Positions 17,560 to 25,442 are shown, counted from the stretch's first letter. The stretch is DNA of 64,000 nucleotides from Actinoplanes auranticolor (GCF_018332655.1 NZ_BOQL01000082.1:31212-95211); one strand, 5' to 3'. Numbers and translations: made by a program. Notes: generated by a model not told the origin, from the letters alone.

Positions 17560-18231
17560 TCAGCGACCGCTGAAGTTCACGTCGCTGCAGATGTAGTACG
17601 GCTGGTCGAGGTGGCTGGCCTGCCAGATGGTGTAGACCACGTGGCGCCCGGTGCGGGAGCCGGCGTTGACCTGTGCCGTGTAGTTACCGGCCGGGGCGAT
17701 CCGGCCGGTCTGCGTCACCAGTTCCAGGCTGCTCCAGGTCAGCGGCTGCGTGAGCGGGTTGAAGCCCTGCCGGGTGATGTAGATCCGCAGGTAGTCGGCG
17801 CCGTGCCGGGCCTCGTCCTTCAGATTCAGCGTGAACTGGTTGCTCTTCTCGGCCGCGGTCCAGTTGCCGACCGCGTCCATCGCCGCGTAGCGCCCGCTCT
17901 GGGTACGCCCGCCGCTGCAGAGCTGACCGTCCGGGACCACGGCCTGGTGGTTGCCGCCGACGTTCTCCCGGTACAGACCGTTCCAGTTCCACATGGCGTT
18001 GGGGTCGGCCCGCCACGCCTGGTAACACATCGGATCCTGCGTCTCCATCTCCGGCGCCAGGTGCTTGCTGCCCCAGCGCTCGAGACACCCGTAGTTGCGC
18101 GACGGCGGGTCGACCACGGAACCGTGCGCCGAAGCCGGAGCGGCGAGCGCCGTGGACACCAGCGCGGCGGCAGTCGCGCCGACAGCCAGAGCGCGGAGCA
18201 CCCACGAACGCCGTGAACGGGTTGTGAACAT
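17560..18231 (-). CDS. Lytic polysaccharide monooxygenase, AA10 family
   Basis: A 223-residue secreted copper monooxygenase acting on chitin or cellulose. The signal peptide ends at ...APASA, leaving His36 (HGSVVDPPSRNYGC) as the mature N-terminus, the obligatory first ligand of the histidine brace. The second is H197 in GRHVVYTIWQ. Motifs CYQAWR and MWNWNGLYRENVGG fit AA10. No carbohydrate-binding module follows, so it is a single-domain enzyme of about 188 mature residues. The start at 18231 is preceded by GGGAGG; an ATG seven codons upstream is possible. A perfect CebR box lies about 120 bases upstream, pointing to cello-oligosaccharide control. Confidence 0.95.
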   Translation of the reverse strand: MFTTRSRRSWVLRALAVGATAAALVSTALAAPASAHGSVVDPPSRNYGCLERWGSKHLAPEMETQDPMCYQAWRADPNAMWNWNGLYRENVGGNHQAVVPDGQLCSGGRTQSGRYAAMDAVGNWTAAEKSNQFTLNLKDEARHGADYLRIYITRQGFNPLTQPLTWSSLELVTQTGRIAPAGNYTAQVNAGSRTGRHVVYTIWQASHLDQPYYICSDVNFSGR

Positions 18232-18352
18232 CAAGCCTCCCAAATTGGACATTGACCGTCATCAATGTAAAGCGCGGCCGACCAGCCCGCAAGGCAAGTT
18301 CCGTAACAAGGCCGAAATATCCGCCAATAACTTCCGGTATCTGAAATCAATG

Positions 18353-18366
18353 TGGGAGCGCTCCCA
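18353..18366. promoter_or_regulatory. CebR-type operator upstream of LPMO
   Basis: The perfect 14-base palindrome TGGGAGCGCTCCCA is the consensus site of CebR, the LacI-family cellobiose/cellotriose sensor of Streptomyces and relatives. It lies 122-135 bases upstream of the LPMO start, within an AT-rich promoter-like stretch (18300-18352). It is the only exact copy I noticed in the window. Confidence 0.85.
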
Positions 18367-18631
18367 TCCATGATGCCGGTTGGTGGCGACTGGTGCACCT
18401 TGGCAGCGGTATGGCCCGAATGGAGCTCGGCCCGAGCGGGTCGACTCCCGCGCAGCGACGCCGGATGATGAACCCGCCCAGCACTCCGACGACGACCCCG
18501 AGTTCCAGGCACGTGCACTGGCGCTGATCACGGCGGCGGCCGGGAAAGGGCAGGCTTCCCACGGCAACGTCGCGTACCTGACGGATCGGGTGGCGGTGCC
18601 GACGAGCCGAAGTAAGGCGGCCGGCGCCGGA
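18367..18631. other. Region without a supportable gene
   Basis: Open frames exist on both strands, but none has a convincing start, ribosome site or recognisable protein sequence. With the beta-galactosidase remnant that follows, this suggests decayed sequence rather than a functional gene. Confidence 0.4.
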
Positions 18632-18889
18632 TCACCGGGTGACCGGACGGGCCGCGCCGAGGCTGCGGAACTCCATCCCGAAGGTGTATCCCCGGTCGGC
18701 GGCCAGACGGTACTGCGGGAGCACGCCCGGACCGCAGGACGCGGAGCCGGGCCCGTTCTGCCCCAGGTCCACGTTGATGTGGACCAGGCTGGACGGCCGC
18801 AGCTCGTACGGGTGCCTCGCCGCGGCCAGGTCCGCACTGGTCCAGCGCCGCACGGTCAGCTCGAACGCCGGGCGCCCGGTGATGTGCAG
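18632..18889 (-). pseudogene. C-terminal remnant of a GH2 beta-galactosidase
   Basis: Minus-strand translation of about 85 residues ending in a stop reads like the very end of LacZ-type GH2 beta-galactosidases: RRWTSADLAAARHPYELRP, then LVHINVDLGQNGPGSASCGP and GVLPQYRL. In intact enzymes this closes the last domain of a chain of about 1000 residues. Here upstream homology stops near 18890-18900 and an unrelated gene begins at 18986 on the other strand, so more than 90% of the gene is gone. I infer deletion of a former cellulose/galactoside-utilisation gene next to the CebR-controlled LPMO. Confidence 0.75.
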
Positions 18890-18985
18890 GCGCCGTTTGA
18901 AGGTCCGGGACCGGGGTATGCGCAGGCCCCGATCCCGAGCGGCAGCGGGCGCGGCAGCCGGGATCCGCGATGTCGAGGAGCGCCG

Positions 18986-19363
18986 ATGACTATCGATAGC
19001 CCGGTGTCCGCCGCTGTCGCCGCTCTGCGCGGTCAGGAGATCAGCGCGGAGGCCCTCCGGACCGTCGCCGACGGGGTGAGCGCGCTGATCCGCTATCTCA
19101 ACCACGCGACGCAGCCGTGGTCGGCCCCGGCCGCGCTGCCCGCGACCGCCGACACTGCCCGCCTGATCGGCGCCCTGCACGAGATCACCCACCACCTGCA
19201 CCTGACGCTGGAGCAGACCGGTGACCGCATCGCCGCCACCGGGCACGACAGCGAGGAGGCCCGCCGGGCAGCGGGGCATCTAGGGTCCGCCCACGAAGCG
19301 CTGCGCGAGGTGACCCGCCACCTCGCGCAGGCCCACGCCGCCGCCGCCCAGCTGTCCGGCTGA
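18986..19363 (+). CDS. Small helical protein of unknown function
   Basis: A 125-residue Ala/His-rich, probably all-helical protein without signal or membrane segment. The ATG at 18986 has a good GAGGAG ribosome site; the longer open frame upstream runs through the pseudogene region and is not credible. Residues 60-125 show heptad-like spacing with several His (HEITHHLHLTLEQTGDRI, HEALREVTRHLAQAHA). Similar small proteins are common in actinomycetes, but I cannot name the family. Confidence 0.65.
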   Translation: MTIDSPVSAAVAALRGQEISAEALRTVADGVSALIRYLNHATQPWSAPAALPATADTARLIGALHEITHHLHLTLEQTGDRIAATGHDSEEARRAAGHLGSAHEALREVTRHLAQAHAAAAQLSG

Positions 19364-19373
19364 GAGCCGGCGG

Positions 19374-19733
19374 TCAGCCGGTGGGCCGGGCAGCCGCCAC
19401 CGCTTCGCCGACCGTGGCGTGCACCGGCAGGAGACGGTCCAGGTTGGTGGCCAGCAGCACCGCGGTCACCGCGGGCTGCACGCTCGCCAGATGCAGCCGC
19501 CCGCCGCGCGTGGTCGTCCTCTTGTGCAGGTCGACGAAGAGGCTCAGGCCACCGGAGTCGCAGAAGGCCACCGCGCCCAGGTCGAGCACGAGCGACCGGG
19601 ACCCGTCCTGGAGGGCCGCTTCGGCGGCGTCCTCGAGGGACTGCCGGCTGTCATGGTCGATCTCCCCGGCGGCGGACAACACCGTGACCGGGCCCTCGGT
19701 GGTCGCGCTGACCGTCAGAATCTGCTCCGTCAT
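19374..19733 (-). CDS. STAS-domain anti-sigma factor antagonist
   Basis: 119 residues, a single STAS domain. The phosphorylatable serine lies in the conserved motif AFCDSGGLSLF, as in SpoIIAA/RsbV. The unphosphorylated form binds an anti-sigma kinase and frees a sigma factor. The start overlaps the stop of the upstream SpoIIE-type phosphatase (ATGA, 19730-19733), which likely dephosphorylates it. No anti-sigma kinase or sigma factor gene is adjacent, so the partner is encoded elsewhere. Confidence 0.92.
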   Translation of the reverse strand: MTEQILTVSATTEGPVTVLSAAGEIDHDSRQSLEDAAEAALQDGSRSLVLDLGAVAFCDSGGLSLFVDLHKRTTTRGGRLHLASVQPAVTAVLLATNLDRLLPVHATVGEAVAAARPTG

Positions 19734-20983
19734 GACCGGGTATCGTCCTCTCGCGTCGCCTGTCCGGCTCGCGCCACCGTGTTCAGGGCCGCCGGCGTGG
19801 ACCATTGCACCAGCATCAGGGTGGCGTCGTCGGCGGGCGGGCCGGACTGGTGGTCGACGACGGCGTGCGCGAGCCGGCGCAGGGTCTCCGGGGCCGGCAG
19901 GCCGGCGCGTTCGTGCTGCTCGGCCAGGTCGACGAGGCGGCCGAGCCCGAACCGGTCGCCGTCCGCGGTCCGGGCCTCGGTGACACCGTCGGTGTAGAGC
20001 AGCAGCCGGTCCTCCGGCTCGAGGATGTGCTCGGCCACCTCACCGGAGGGGTCCGTGATGCCCAGCGGCATGCGACCCGTCGCTTTGAGCTCCCGCACGA
20101 GCTTGCCGCCGCGCAACAACAGGGGCGGGGGATGCCCGGCATTGACGAAGCGCAGCCGCCCGGAGTCCAGGTCCAGCTCGGCGAGGACCGCGGTGGCGAA
20201 GCGGGTGTCCGGGAACTGCCCGGTCAGGGCGGCGTCCGCTGCACTCGCCTGCTCGGCCAGGTCACCGCCGGCGTTGCGGGTGGTCCGGATCGCGGCGAGG
20301 GCGACCGCGCAGGCCAGACCGGCCCGCAGGCCACGGCCGACCGCGTCCAGGATCACCAGCTTCGCCGTGGTGTCGTCGAGGGCATAGTCGAAACCGTCGC
20401 CACCGACCTCGTAGCACGGCTGCAGGATGGCGCTCAGGGCCACGCGGTCGGTGCTGGAGGTCAGCGGCGGAAGGATGCGCCCCAGCAGCTCCGACGCCGT
20501 CGACATGGGCTGCGTCCGCCGGGTGCGGTCGATGTGGTCGCCGCGCCGGGAGATGGTGGCGACGAGATGCCCGACGAGGCCGGCGAGCATTTCGCAGTGC
20601 CGGACGAACTCCTGCTGATCGGCGTCCGTCTTCCCGGACACCAGGAACTCGATCATGCCGAGCCGGTCGGTGCCGTCCAGCATCGGCACCCACCACCGGC
20701 GTACGCCGTCGCGGCCGAGGCCCGCCATCGACTCGATCCGGGCGAAGGCGCGGCCCGGCAGCGAGCCGTCGACCGGCACCGGATCCGGGCTCTCCCCGCC
20801 GGGCTCGACCAGGGCCCGCAGCGCGACCTGCTCGTAGTCGACCAGCCAGACCCGGACCCGCAGGCCGAGCGGAGCGACCGCGGCATTGAGCGACAGGGGT
20901 ACGTCCTCGGGTGTCCACAGATGCGAACGGTCCAGAATCGTCCGCAGCGCCGTGAACCACCGCAGTTGTTCCGGCTCACCCAT
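19730..20983 (-). CDS. SpoIIE/RsbU-type serine phosphatase with sensory N-terminus
   Basis: 417 residues. Residues about 1-150 look like a GAF-type sensory domain (EDVPLSLNAAVAPLGLRVRV, RRWWVPMLDGTDRLGMIEF). Residues about 190-395 form the PP2C/SpoIIE domain with metal-binding aspartates in YEVGGDGFDY, LVILDAVGRG, LLLYTDGVTEAR and the terminal PADDATLM. It should dephosphorylate the STAS antagonist encoded directly downstream, activating a partner-switching stress pathway. The start at 20983 is the first Met of the conserved part; a GTG two codons upstream is possible. Confidence 0.9.
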   Translation of the reverse strand: MGEPEQLRWFTALRTILDRSHLWTPEDVPLSLNAAVAPLGLRVRVWLVDYEQVALRALVEPGGESPDPVPVDGSLPGRAFARIESMAGLGRDGVRRWWVPMLDGTDRLGMIEFLVSGKTDADQQEFVRHCEMLAGLVGHLVATISRRGDHIDRTRRTQPMSTASELLGRILPPLTSSTDRVALSAILQPCYEVGGDGFDYALDDTTAKLVILDAVGRGLRAGLACAVALAAIRTTRNAGGDLAEQASAADAALTGQFPDTRFATAVLAELDLDSGRLRFVNAGHPPPLLLRGGKLVRELKATGRMPLGITDPSGEVAEHILEPEDRLLLYTDGVTEARTADGDRFGLGRLVDLAEQHERAGLPAPETLRRLAHAVVDHQSGPPADDATLMLVQWSTPAALNTVARAGQATREDDTRS

Positions 20984-21106
20984 GCGCACCAGCGTAGATC
21001 CCCTCCGGCGGGCCCGCCGGACGTTGCCGCCCGGCCCAGCTGGGGTCCGCGTGTCCGGTGGCCGATCTCTACCTGTCGATGACAGCGCCTGCCATGATGG
21101 CGCGCG

Positions 21107-22015
21107 ATGATCGAAGTGATCGGGTTGACCAAGTCCTACGGGCGGGTCCGTGCCGTCGACGACGTGACGTTCTCCGCCGTGCCCGGGCGGGTGACCGGCT
21201 TCCTCGGGCTCAACGGCTCCGGCAAGACCACGACGCTGCGGATGCTGCTGGGCCTGACCCGGCCGACGTCCGGCGTCGCGCTGATCAACAAGGCGCCGTA
21301 CCGGGAGCTGCGCCACCCGGCCCGGCAGGTCGGTGCCGTGCTGGAGCAGGGCATCAGCCATCCCGGGCAGAGCGGCCGGACCCACCTGACGACGCAGGCG
21401 TTGCTCACCGGAGCCGACCGGGCCCGGATCGACCCGCTGCTGGCGCAGGTGGGCCTCGACGACGCCGCCGAACAGCGCTGCGGGGACTACTCGCTCGGCA
21501 TGCGCCAGCGGCTCGCGGTGGCGACCGCCCTGCTCGGGGACCCGTCGGTGCTGATCCTGGACGAGCCGGCCAACGGGCTCGACCCCGAGGGCATCGCCTG
21601 GCTGCGTGAGCTGCTGCGCGAGCACGCCCGCAACGGCGGCACGGTGCTGATCTCCAGCCACCTGCTGGCCGAGCTGGCCCAGCTCATCGACGACGTCGTC
21701 ATCATCGCGGACGGCACCGTGCGCTACGCGGCGCCGCTGGAGGAGCTGTACGGCTCGGCGTCGTCGCGGCTCCGGATCCGCGGCCGCGACCCGCAACTGC
21801 TGTGGCGCGTGTTCGAGGAGGCCGGGGCGCAGGTCGACACCGACGGGCACGCCCTCGAGGTGACCGGGCTGACGGCGGAGGACGCGGGGGACATCGCCTT
21901 CGACGCCCAGGTACCGATCTACGAGCTGGCCACCGACGCCCCCAACCTCGAACAGATCTTCCTCGGCCTGGTCAGCGCCCCGGCACCCGCCGTCACCGAG
22001 GAGCCCGTCCGATGA
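21107..22015 (+). CDS. ABC transporter ATP-binding protein, DrrA/CcmA type
   Basis: A 302-residue ATPase. Walker A GLNGSGKTT is near residue 36, signature YSLGMRQRL near 127, Walker B LILDEP near 150, and a C-terminal domain of about 85 residues is typical of bacitracin/antibiotic exporter ATPases (BcrA/DrrA group). Its stop overlaps the start of the membrane subunit (ATGA, 22012-22015). The pair probably exports a lipid, peptide or drug. Confidence 0.92.
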   Translation: MIEVIGLTKSYGRVRAVDDVTFSAVPGRVTGFLGLNGSGKTTTLRMLLGLTRPTSGVALINKAPYRELRHPARQVGAVLEQGISHPGQSGRTHLTTQALLTGADRARIDPLLAQVGLDDAAEQRCGDYSLGMRQRLAVATALLGDPSVLILDEPANGLDPEGIAWLRELLREHARNGGTVLISSHLLAELAQLIDDVVIIADGTVRYAAPLEELYGSASSRLRIRGRDPQLLWRVFEEAGAQVDTDGHALEVTGLTAEDAGDIAFDAQVPIYELATDAPNLEQIFLGLVSAPAPAVTEEPVR

Positions 22016-22614
22016 CCGCGGTGGTGCGCAGCGAGCTGTACCGCCTGGCGACGATCCGGTCCAGCGCGCTGTCGCTGGCGATCTTCACCTGCCTGGGCAC
22101 GGTGCTCGGCATGATCGGCAGCGACTTCTGGGCGCTGCTCGCGGGCGTGGGCGCGTTCGGCTTCGGGGTCATCGGCGTCTCCCAGCACTTTCAGCACCGT
22201 ACCGCCGTACTCCTCTATCTGGCCCGGCCCCGACGGGTCCGGGTCCTGCTCGCGCAGCTGGTCACCACCGTGATCGTCGGTTCCGGCTTCACCGCCGTCA
22301 GCGGCCTCATCGTGCTCATCCAGGGCAACCGCGAGCGCTACCTGATCACCCTGCTGGTCGCGCCGATCATGGCGGTGCTGGGCGCCGCCGCGGCGGCCAT
22401 CGCGCGCAGCGCCACCATGCTGTTCATCGGCTTCGTGGCGTGGATCGTCTTCGTCGAGGCCATGTACGGCAAACTGCAGGAGCCGCTGCCGTTCTCCGCC
22501 TATCTGGACGCGGCGTCCGGCGACCGGCAGAAGCTGCTGATCCTGCTGGGCTGGACGCTGGCGACGATCATCGGTGCCGCCTTCGCGATCCGCCGCGACC
22601 TCAACGGAGACTGA
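22012..22614 (+). CDS. ABC-2 type transporter membrane subunit
   Basis: 200 residues with about six hydrophobic segments (IFTCLGTVLGMIG, FWALLAGVGAFGFGVIG, LVTTVIVGSGFTAVSGLIV, LITLLVAPIMAVLGAAAAA, MLFIGFVAWIVFV, LILLGWTLATIIGAAFAI). It matches small ABC-2 permeases that pair with DrrA-like ATPases. It starts inside the ATPase stop. Its last 14 bases overlap the convergent LacI regulator gene. Confidence 0.85.
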   Translation: MTAVVRSELYRLATIRSSALSLAIFTCLGTVLGMIGSDFWALLAGVGAFGFGVIGVSQHFQHRTAVLLYLARPRRVRVLLAQLVTTVIVGSGFTAVSGLIVLIQGNRERYLITLLVAPIMAVLGAAAAAIARSATMLFIGFVAWIVFVEAMYGKLQEPLPFSAYLDAASGDRQKLLILLGWTLATIIGAAFAIRRDLNGD

Positions 22615-23602
22615 CCACCGGCGCGGAACTCCCGCGCACCTGCAGGGCCGCGGGGAAGACACAGCGCCAGTACGGATCGGGCCGGCGTTCCACCAGCGCG
22701 CGGGTGGCCGCGGCCGCCATCAGCTCGACCGGCTGCTGGACCGACGACATCGGCGGCGTGCTGCACGCGGCGATGACGCTGTCGTCGAAGCCCACCACGG
22801 CGACGTCCTGCGGCACCCGCCGGCCGGCATCGGCCAATGCCTGCATCGCGCCGGTGGCCATCAGGTCGCAACCGGCGAAGATCGCATCCAGCTCCGGTTC
22901 CTCGCCCAGCAGGCGCCGGGTCATGTCGTAGCCGGCCTCGCGGCGGAACTTGCCGATCACCGAGATGTCGGGCAGCCCGAGATCGCGGACGGCCCGCCGG
23001 TGCCCCTCACGCCGGCCGTCGGCGCAGGGATTACCCGCCTGCCCGTGCAGGGCGGCGATCCGCCGGCGGCCGCTCTCGTGCAGATGCCGGATCGCCGCGT
23101 ACGCCCCGTCGGCGTTCTCCACATCGACGAACGGGATGCCCGGGGCGGACGGGCCCATCGACACCACCCGGTCGCAGCGCGCATAGAACTCCGCGGCGAG
23201 CGCCGGCGTCACGTTGATGAGGATGACCCCCAGGCTCACCGTGGCGGCGATCCGGTCCAGCAGCGCGGCTGTGTCGGGCTTCTCGACCACGTGGACGCGC
23301 AGCTGGGCGTTGGTGCCGGCCAGCTCCTGCAGGATCCCGGCGGTCACCCGGCCGTAGTACGGGCTGTTGCCGAAGACCGCGGCGTCGTCGACGACGATCA
23401 GCTCGACCACGTCACCGTGGCCGGAGGCCAGCGCCCGGGCCACCGGATCGGGCCGGTAGCCGAGCCGGGCGATCACCTGCCGGACGTGCTCACGGGTCTG
23501 CGGCGACACACCGGGGGCGTCGTTGATGACCCGGGAGACCGCTGCTTTGGACACGCCGGCCTCGGCGGCGACATCGGCCAAAGTCGGTCTTTTCGATGAC
23601 AT
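22601..23602 (-). CDS. LacI-family transcriptional regulator
   Basis: A 333-residue sugar-responsive repressor. The N-terminal HTH is PTLADVAAEAGVSKAAVSRV (residues 6-25) with the hinge helix RPDPVARALASG, followed by a periplasmic-binding-protein-like domain (about 62-330) with LIVVDD, DAIFAGCDLMATG and VVGFDDS. The motif near residue 23 (AAVSRVIND) differs from what I recall of CebR, so I do not equate it with the CebR box upstream of the LPMO. No sugar operon is adjacent. The target is unknown; autoregulation is possible through the inverted repeat upstream of the start. Confidence 0.92.
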   Translation of the reverse strand: MSSKRPTLADVAAEAGVSKAAVSRVINDAPGVSPQTREHVRQVIARLGYRPDPVARALASGHGDVVELIVVDDAAVFGNSPYYGRVTAGILQELAGTNAQLRVHVVEKPDTAALLDRIAATVSLGVILINVTPALAAEFYARCDRVVSMGPSAPGIPFVDVENADGAYAAIRHLHESGRRRIAALHGQAGNPCADGRREGHRRAVRDLGLPDISVIGKFRREAGYDMTRRLLGEEPELDAIFAGCDLMATGAMQALADAGRRVPQDVAVVGFDDSVIAACSTPPMSSVQQPVELMAAAATRALVERRPDPYWRCVFPAALQVRGSSAPVVSLR

Positions 23603-23603
23603 C

Positions 23604-23627
23604 GGGCAACTATAGGAGGGTTGTCCC
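23604..23627. promoter_or_regulatory. Imperfect inverted repeat at the LacI gene start (possible autoregulatory site)
   Basis: GGGCAAC at 23604-23610 and GTTGTCCC at 23620-23627 form an imperfect inverted repeat centred just upstream of the LacI-family start codon. Position and symmetry fit an autoregulatory operator, but the match to known sites is not specific. Confidence 0.35.
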
Positions 23628-23683
23628 GCGGCCGTGGACCCATTTAGCGGCCGGATCTGCTTTCTGAGGGGCCGGGCGGGCGC

Positions 23684-24034
23684 TCAGCCGGCGGCGCTGC
23701 GCGGGGCGTACATGATCACGGCGACGCCGAGCAGGCAGATGCCGGCGCCGATGAGGTCCCAGCGGTCCGGGCGGAAGCCGTCCACCACCATGCCCCAGGC
23801 GAGCGAGCCGGCGACGAAGACGCCGCCGTAGGCGGCCAGGATCCGCCCGAAGTTGGCGTCCGGCTGGAGGCAGGCGACGAAACCGTACGCCCCGAGAGCG
23901 ATGACGCCGGCCGCTATCCACCACAGGCCGCGGTGCTCGCGCCAGCCCTGCCAGATGAGCCAGGCACCGCCGATCTCGGCGAGCGCCGCCAGGACGAAGA
24001 GCAGCAACGAGCGGATAATGATCACCTTCGGCAC
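23684..24034 (-). CDS. YnfA/UPF0060 family small membrane protein
   Basis: 116 residues with four transmembrane helices and the family hallmark near the N-terminus (LLLFVLAALAEIGGAWLIWQ), plus YGFVACLQPDANFGRILAAY. The length fits UPF0060, which belongs to the drug/metabolite transporter-like small membrane proteins; its role is not established. The start is GTG at 24034. It precedes the LacI gene on the same strand with 81 bases between. Confidence 0.92.
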   Translation of the reverse strand: MPKVIIIRSLLLFVLAALAEIGGAWLIWQGWREHRGLWWIAAGVIALGAYGFVACLQPDANFGRILAAYGGVFVAGSLAWGMVVDGFRPDRWDLIGAGICLLGVAVIMYAPRSAAG

Positions 24035-24058
24035 GTTATCCGTACCCCGGGGTGGCCG

Positions 24059-24385
24059 TCACGTGGTCGCGCAGGAGCAGCTGTCGCCGGTACAACCGGC
24101 GCGGTGGCGCCCGCGGGCGGTCCACCACCAGGCGGCGCCCGCGAGGGCCGCGAGGGTGACGGCGATGCCCGGCATCCAGGCCGCGGCTACGGCCCAGGTC
24201 GCGCCGGAGATCAGCCCGGCGGTCAGCAGGAGCGGGATGGCGCAGCAGGCCGCGCACGCAAGGCCGGCGAGGCTGGTCAGGCCGGAGGGCAGCAGCCGGC
24301 GGGCGCGGTTGACAAGGGTCGGCATCCGGCGGTTCTGTCGCGATGGTGGCGAATATTGGCGGGCGCCGGCGTTGATGATCGGCAT
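24059..24385 (-). CDS. Small Mer-like membrane protein with repeat-encoded N-terminus
   Basis: 108 residues from the ATG at 24385, chosen for its AGGAG ribosome site. A start at 24325 would give 88 residues. Two hydrophobic helices are present; the first carries vicinal cysteines (LAGLACAACCAIPLLLTAG), the pattern of MerF/MerT mercury-uptake proteins, and the C-terminus has CTGDSCSC. The N-terminal segment is encoded by 60-base tandem repeats (20-residue units rich in Pro/Arg), so the true start is uncertain. The position beside a MerR-type regulator with Cys clusters suggests heavy-metal handling. The substrate is inferred, not shown. Confidence 0.6.
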   Translation of the reverse strand: MPIINAGARQYSPPSRQNRRMPTLVNRARRLLPSGLTSLAGLACAACCAIPLLLTAGLISGATWAVAAAWMPGIAVTLAALAGAAWWWTARGRHRAGCTGDSCSCATT

Positions 24386-24590
24386 TGGAGGCTCCTGTCG
24401 CGGTGGTGGGGGAAGCCGGTGGGTGCGGTCAGCGTGGATCGGCATTCGGGGTTCCTGTCGCGGTGGGGGAGGAAGCCGGCGGGCACCAACGGCGCGGATC
24501 GGGATTGAGGCCACTGCCCGGATCGGTGGTGGCGGGTCGGCACCGTTCAGCGTGGGTCGGCGTCAGGGCCTGCGGTCGCGATGGTGGCGA
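24298..24590. repeat. Degenerate 60-bp tandem repeats (about 5 units)
   Basis: Units begin near 24298, 24358, 24418 and 24478, with a fifth, partial one at about 24538-24590 that enters the 3-prime end of the MerR gene. Shared core: GATCGGCATTxGGGGxTCCTGTCGCGGTGG. The period is 60 bases, a multiple of three, so a minus-strand frame carries 20-residue Pro/Arg-rich repeats (RLPPPPRQEP and variants). Three units have, on the minus strand, an AGGA or AGGAG spaced correctly before an ATG. Confidence 0.8.
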
Positions 24591-24990
24591 ACGGGATCGG
24601 GCAGCAGGGCTGGGCCGCGCAGGTCACCAGGTCGTCGCAGCCGGCGTCGACCGCGGCGCGCAGGGTGTCGGCGATGATCCGCAGGTCGCTGATCTTCGCC
24701 TCCACCTCGGCGAGCTTGGCCTGCGCCCGGGCCTGCAACCCGGCGTCAGCGGCCCGTCCGTGCCGGTGCCGGCCGCTCTCCAGCAGGTCGGTGATCTCCT
24801 CGAGGGTGAAGCCGAGTCGTTGCGCCGCCTTGATCACCCGCAGCACGGTGACGGCCTCGGGCGGGTACATCCGGTGCCCGCCGAGGCTACGGTCCGGCTC
24901 GGCGAGCAGACCTCGGCGTTCGTAGTAGCGCAGCGTCTGCAGGTTCACCCCAGCCGCAGCGGCGACCTCGCTGCTGCGCAGGGCGCTCAC
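24547..24990 (-). CDS. MerR-family heavy-metal regulator
   Basis: 147 residues. The winged HTH (SEVAAAAGVNLQTLRYYERR, residues 7-26) is followed by a dimerisation helix and a C-terminal metal loop GCDDLVTCAAQPCCPIPF with four cysteines, as in Hg/Cu/Zn-sensing MerR proteins. The start is GTG at 24990, overlapping the stop of the upstream gene (GTGA). The last codons lie inside a unit of the 60-base repeat array. It likely controls the adjacent small membrane protein. Confidence 0.88.
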   Translation of the reverse strand: MSALRSSEVAAAAGVNLQTLRYYERRGLLAEPDRSLGGHRMYPPEAVTVLRVIKAAQRLGFTLEEITDLLESGRHRHGRAADAGLQARAQAKLAEVEAKISDLRIIADTLRAAVDAGCDDLVTCAAQPCCPIPFATIATAGPDADPR

Positions 24991-25331
24991 GTTGCCATCC
25001 CGGCGACTGCCCGGCCGGCCAGCGCATCCAGTACGGCGACCTGAGCGGGCGGCACCTGGATGTCGAGGTTCACGGCTTCCTGCTCACCTTCACCTGATGT
25101 GGTGAAGGTGAACGTGAAGAACGCGCAGCACGAGCTCTCCCGGGCGGTGAGGTCGCGGGCAACCGGCTCGGCGGCCGGGTCGAGCCGCCACCGCAGCACG
25201 GTGGGCGACAGCCGCCGCTGATCACGCAGCGCGGTGGCGAAGAGCTCGTCGAACTCGGCCAGCCGCAGCGGCTGGTCGACGGTGGGCAGGGTGCACGCCT
25301 CGGGCACCCACACCTGCTGTTCTGCGGTCAT
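24987..25331 (-). CDS. Cys-containing protein co-encoded with MerR, unknown function
   Basis: 114 residues, no signal. Motifs CTLPTVDQPLRLAEFDELFA and RESSCCAFFTFTFTTSG are shared, as I recall, with small actinobacterial proteins encoded beside metal-responsive MerR genes. The CC pair and a further Cys could bind metal. It is first in a probable three-gene operon with the MerR gene (4-base overlap) and the Mer-like membrane protein. Confidence 0.7.
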   Translation of the reverse strand: MTAEQQVWVPEACTLPTVDQPLRLAEFDELFATALRDQRRLSPTVLRWRLDPAAEPVARDLTARESSCCAFFTFTFTTSGEGEQEAVNLDIQVPPAQVAVLDALAGRAVAGMAT

Positions 25332-25392
25332 GGTCCGACGGTAAACCCGTACCTGGGTACCGGATGCAAGTCGAAGCGGCGGCGACCAGTCT

Positions 25393-25442
25393 CGGTGCGG
25401 TGCGGTGCGGTGCGGTGCGGTGCGGTGCGGTGCGGTGCGGTG
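25393..25442. repeat. (CGGTG)10 pentanucleotide microsatellite
   Basis: Ten uninterrupted copies of CGGTG, followed to about 25525 by a G-rich, C-poor tract with runs of four to six G. The region lies between the MerR-operon start and the ArsR gene end and encodes no supportable protein. Confidence 0.95.

Noticed and set aside
18380..19363. A single 327-codon gene spanning the pseudogene region and the small helical protein
   Set aside because: The first two thirds are antisense to the beta-galactosidase remnant and lack similarity; a good ribosome site supports the start at 18986.
22601..23602. CebR itself, as partner of the CebR box
   Set aside because: The HTH sequence differs from the CebR pattern I know and no cellobiose transporter genes are adjacent.
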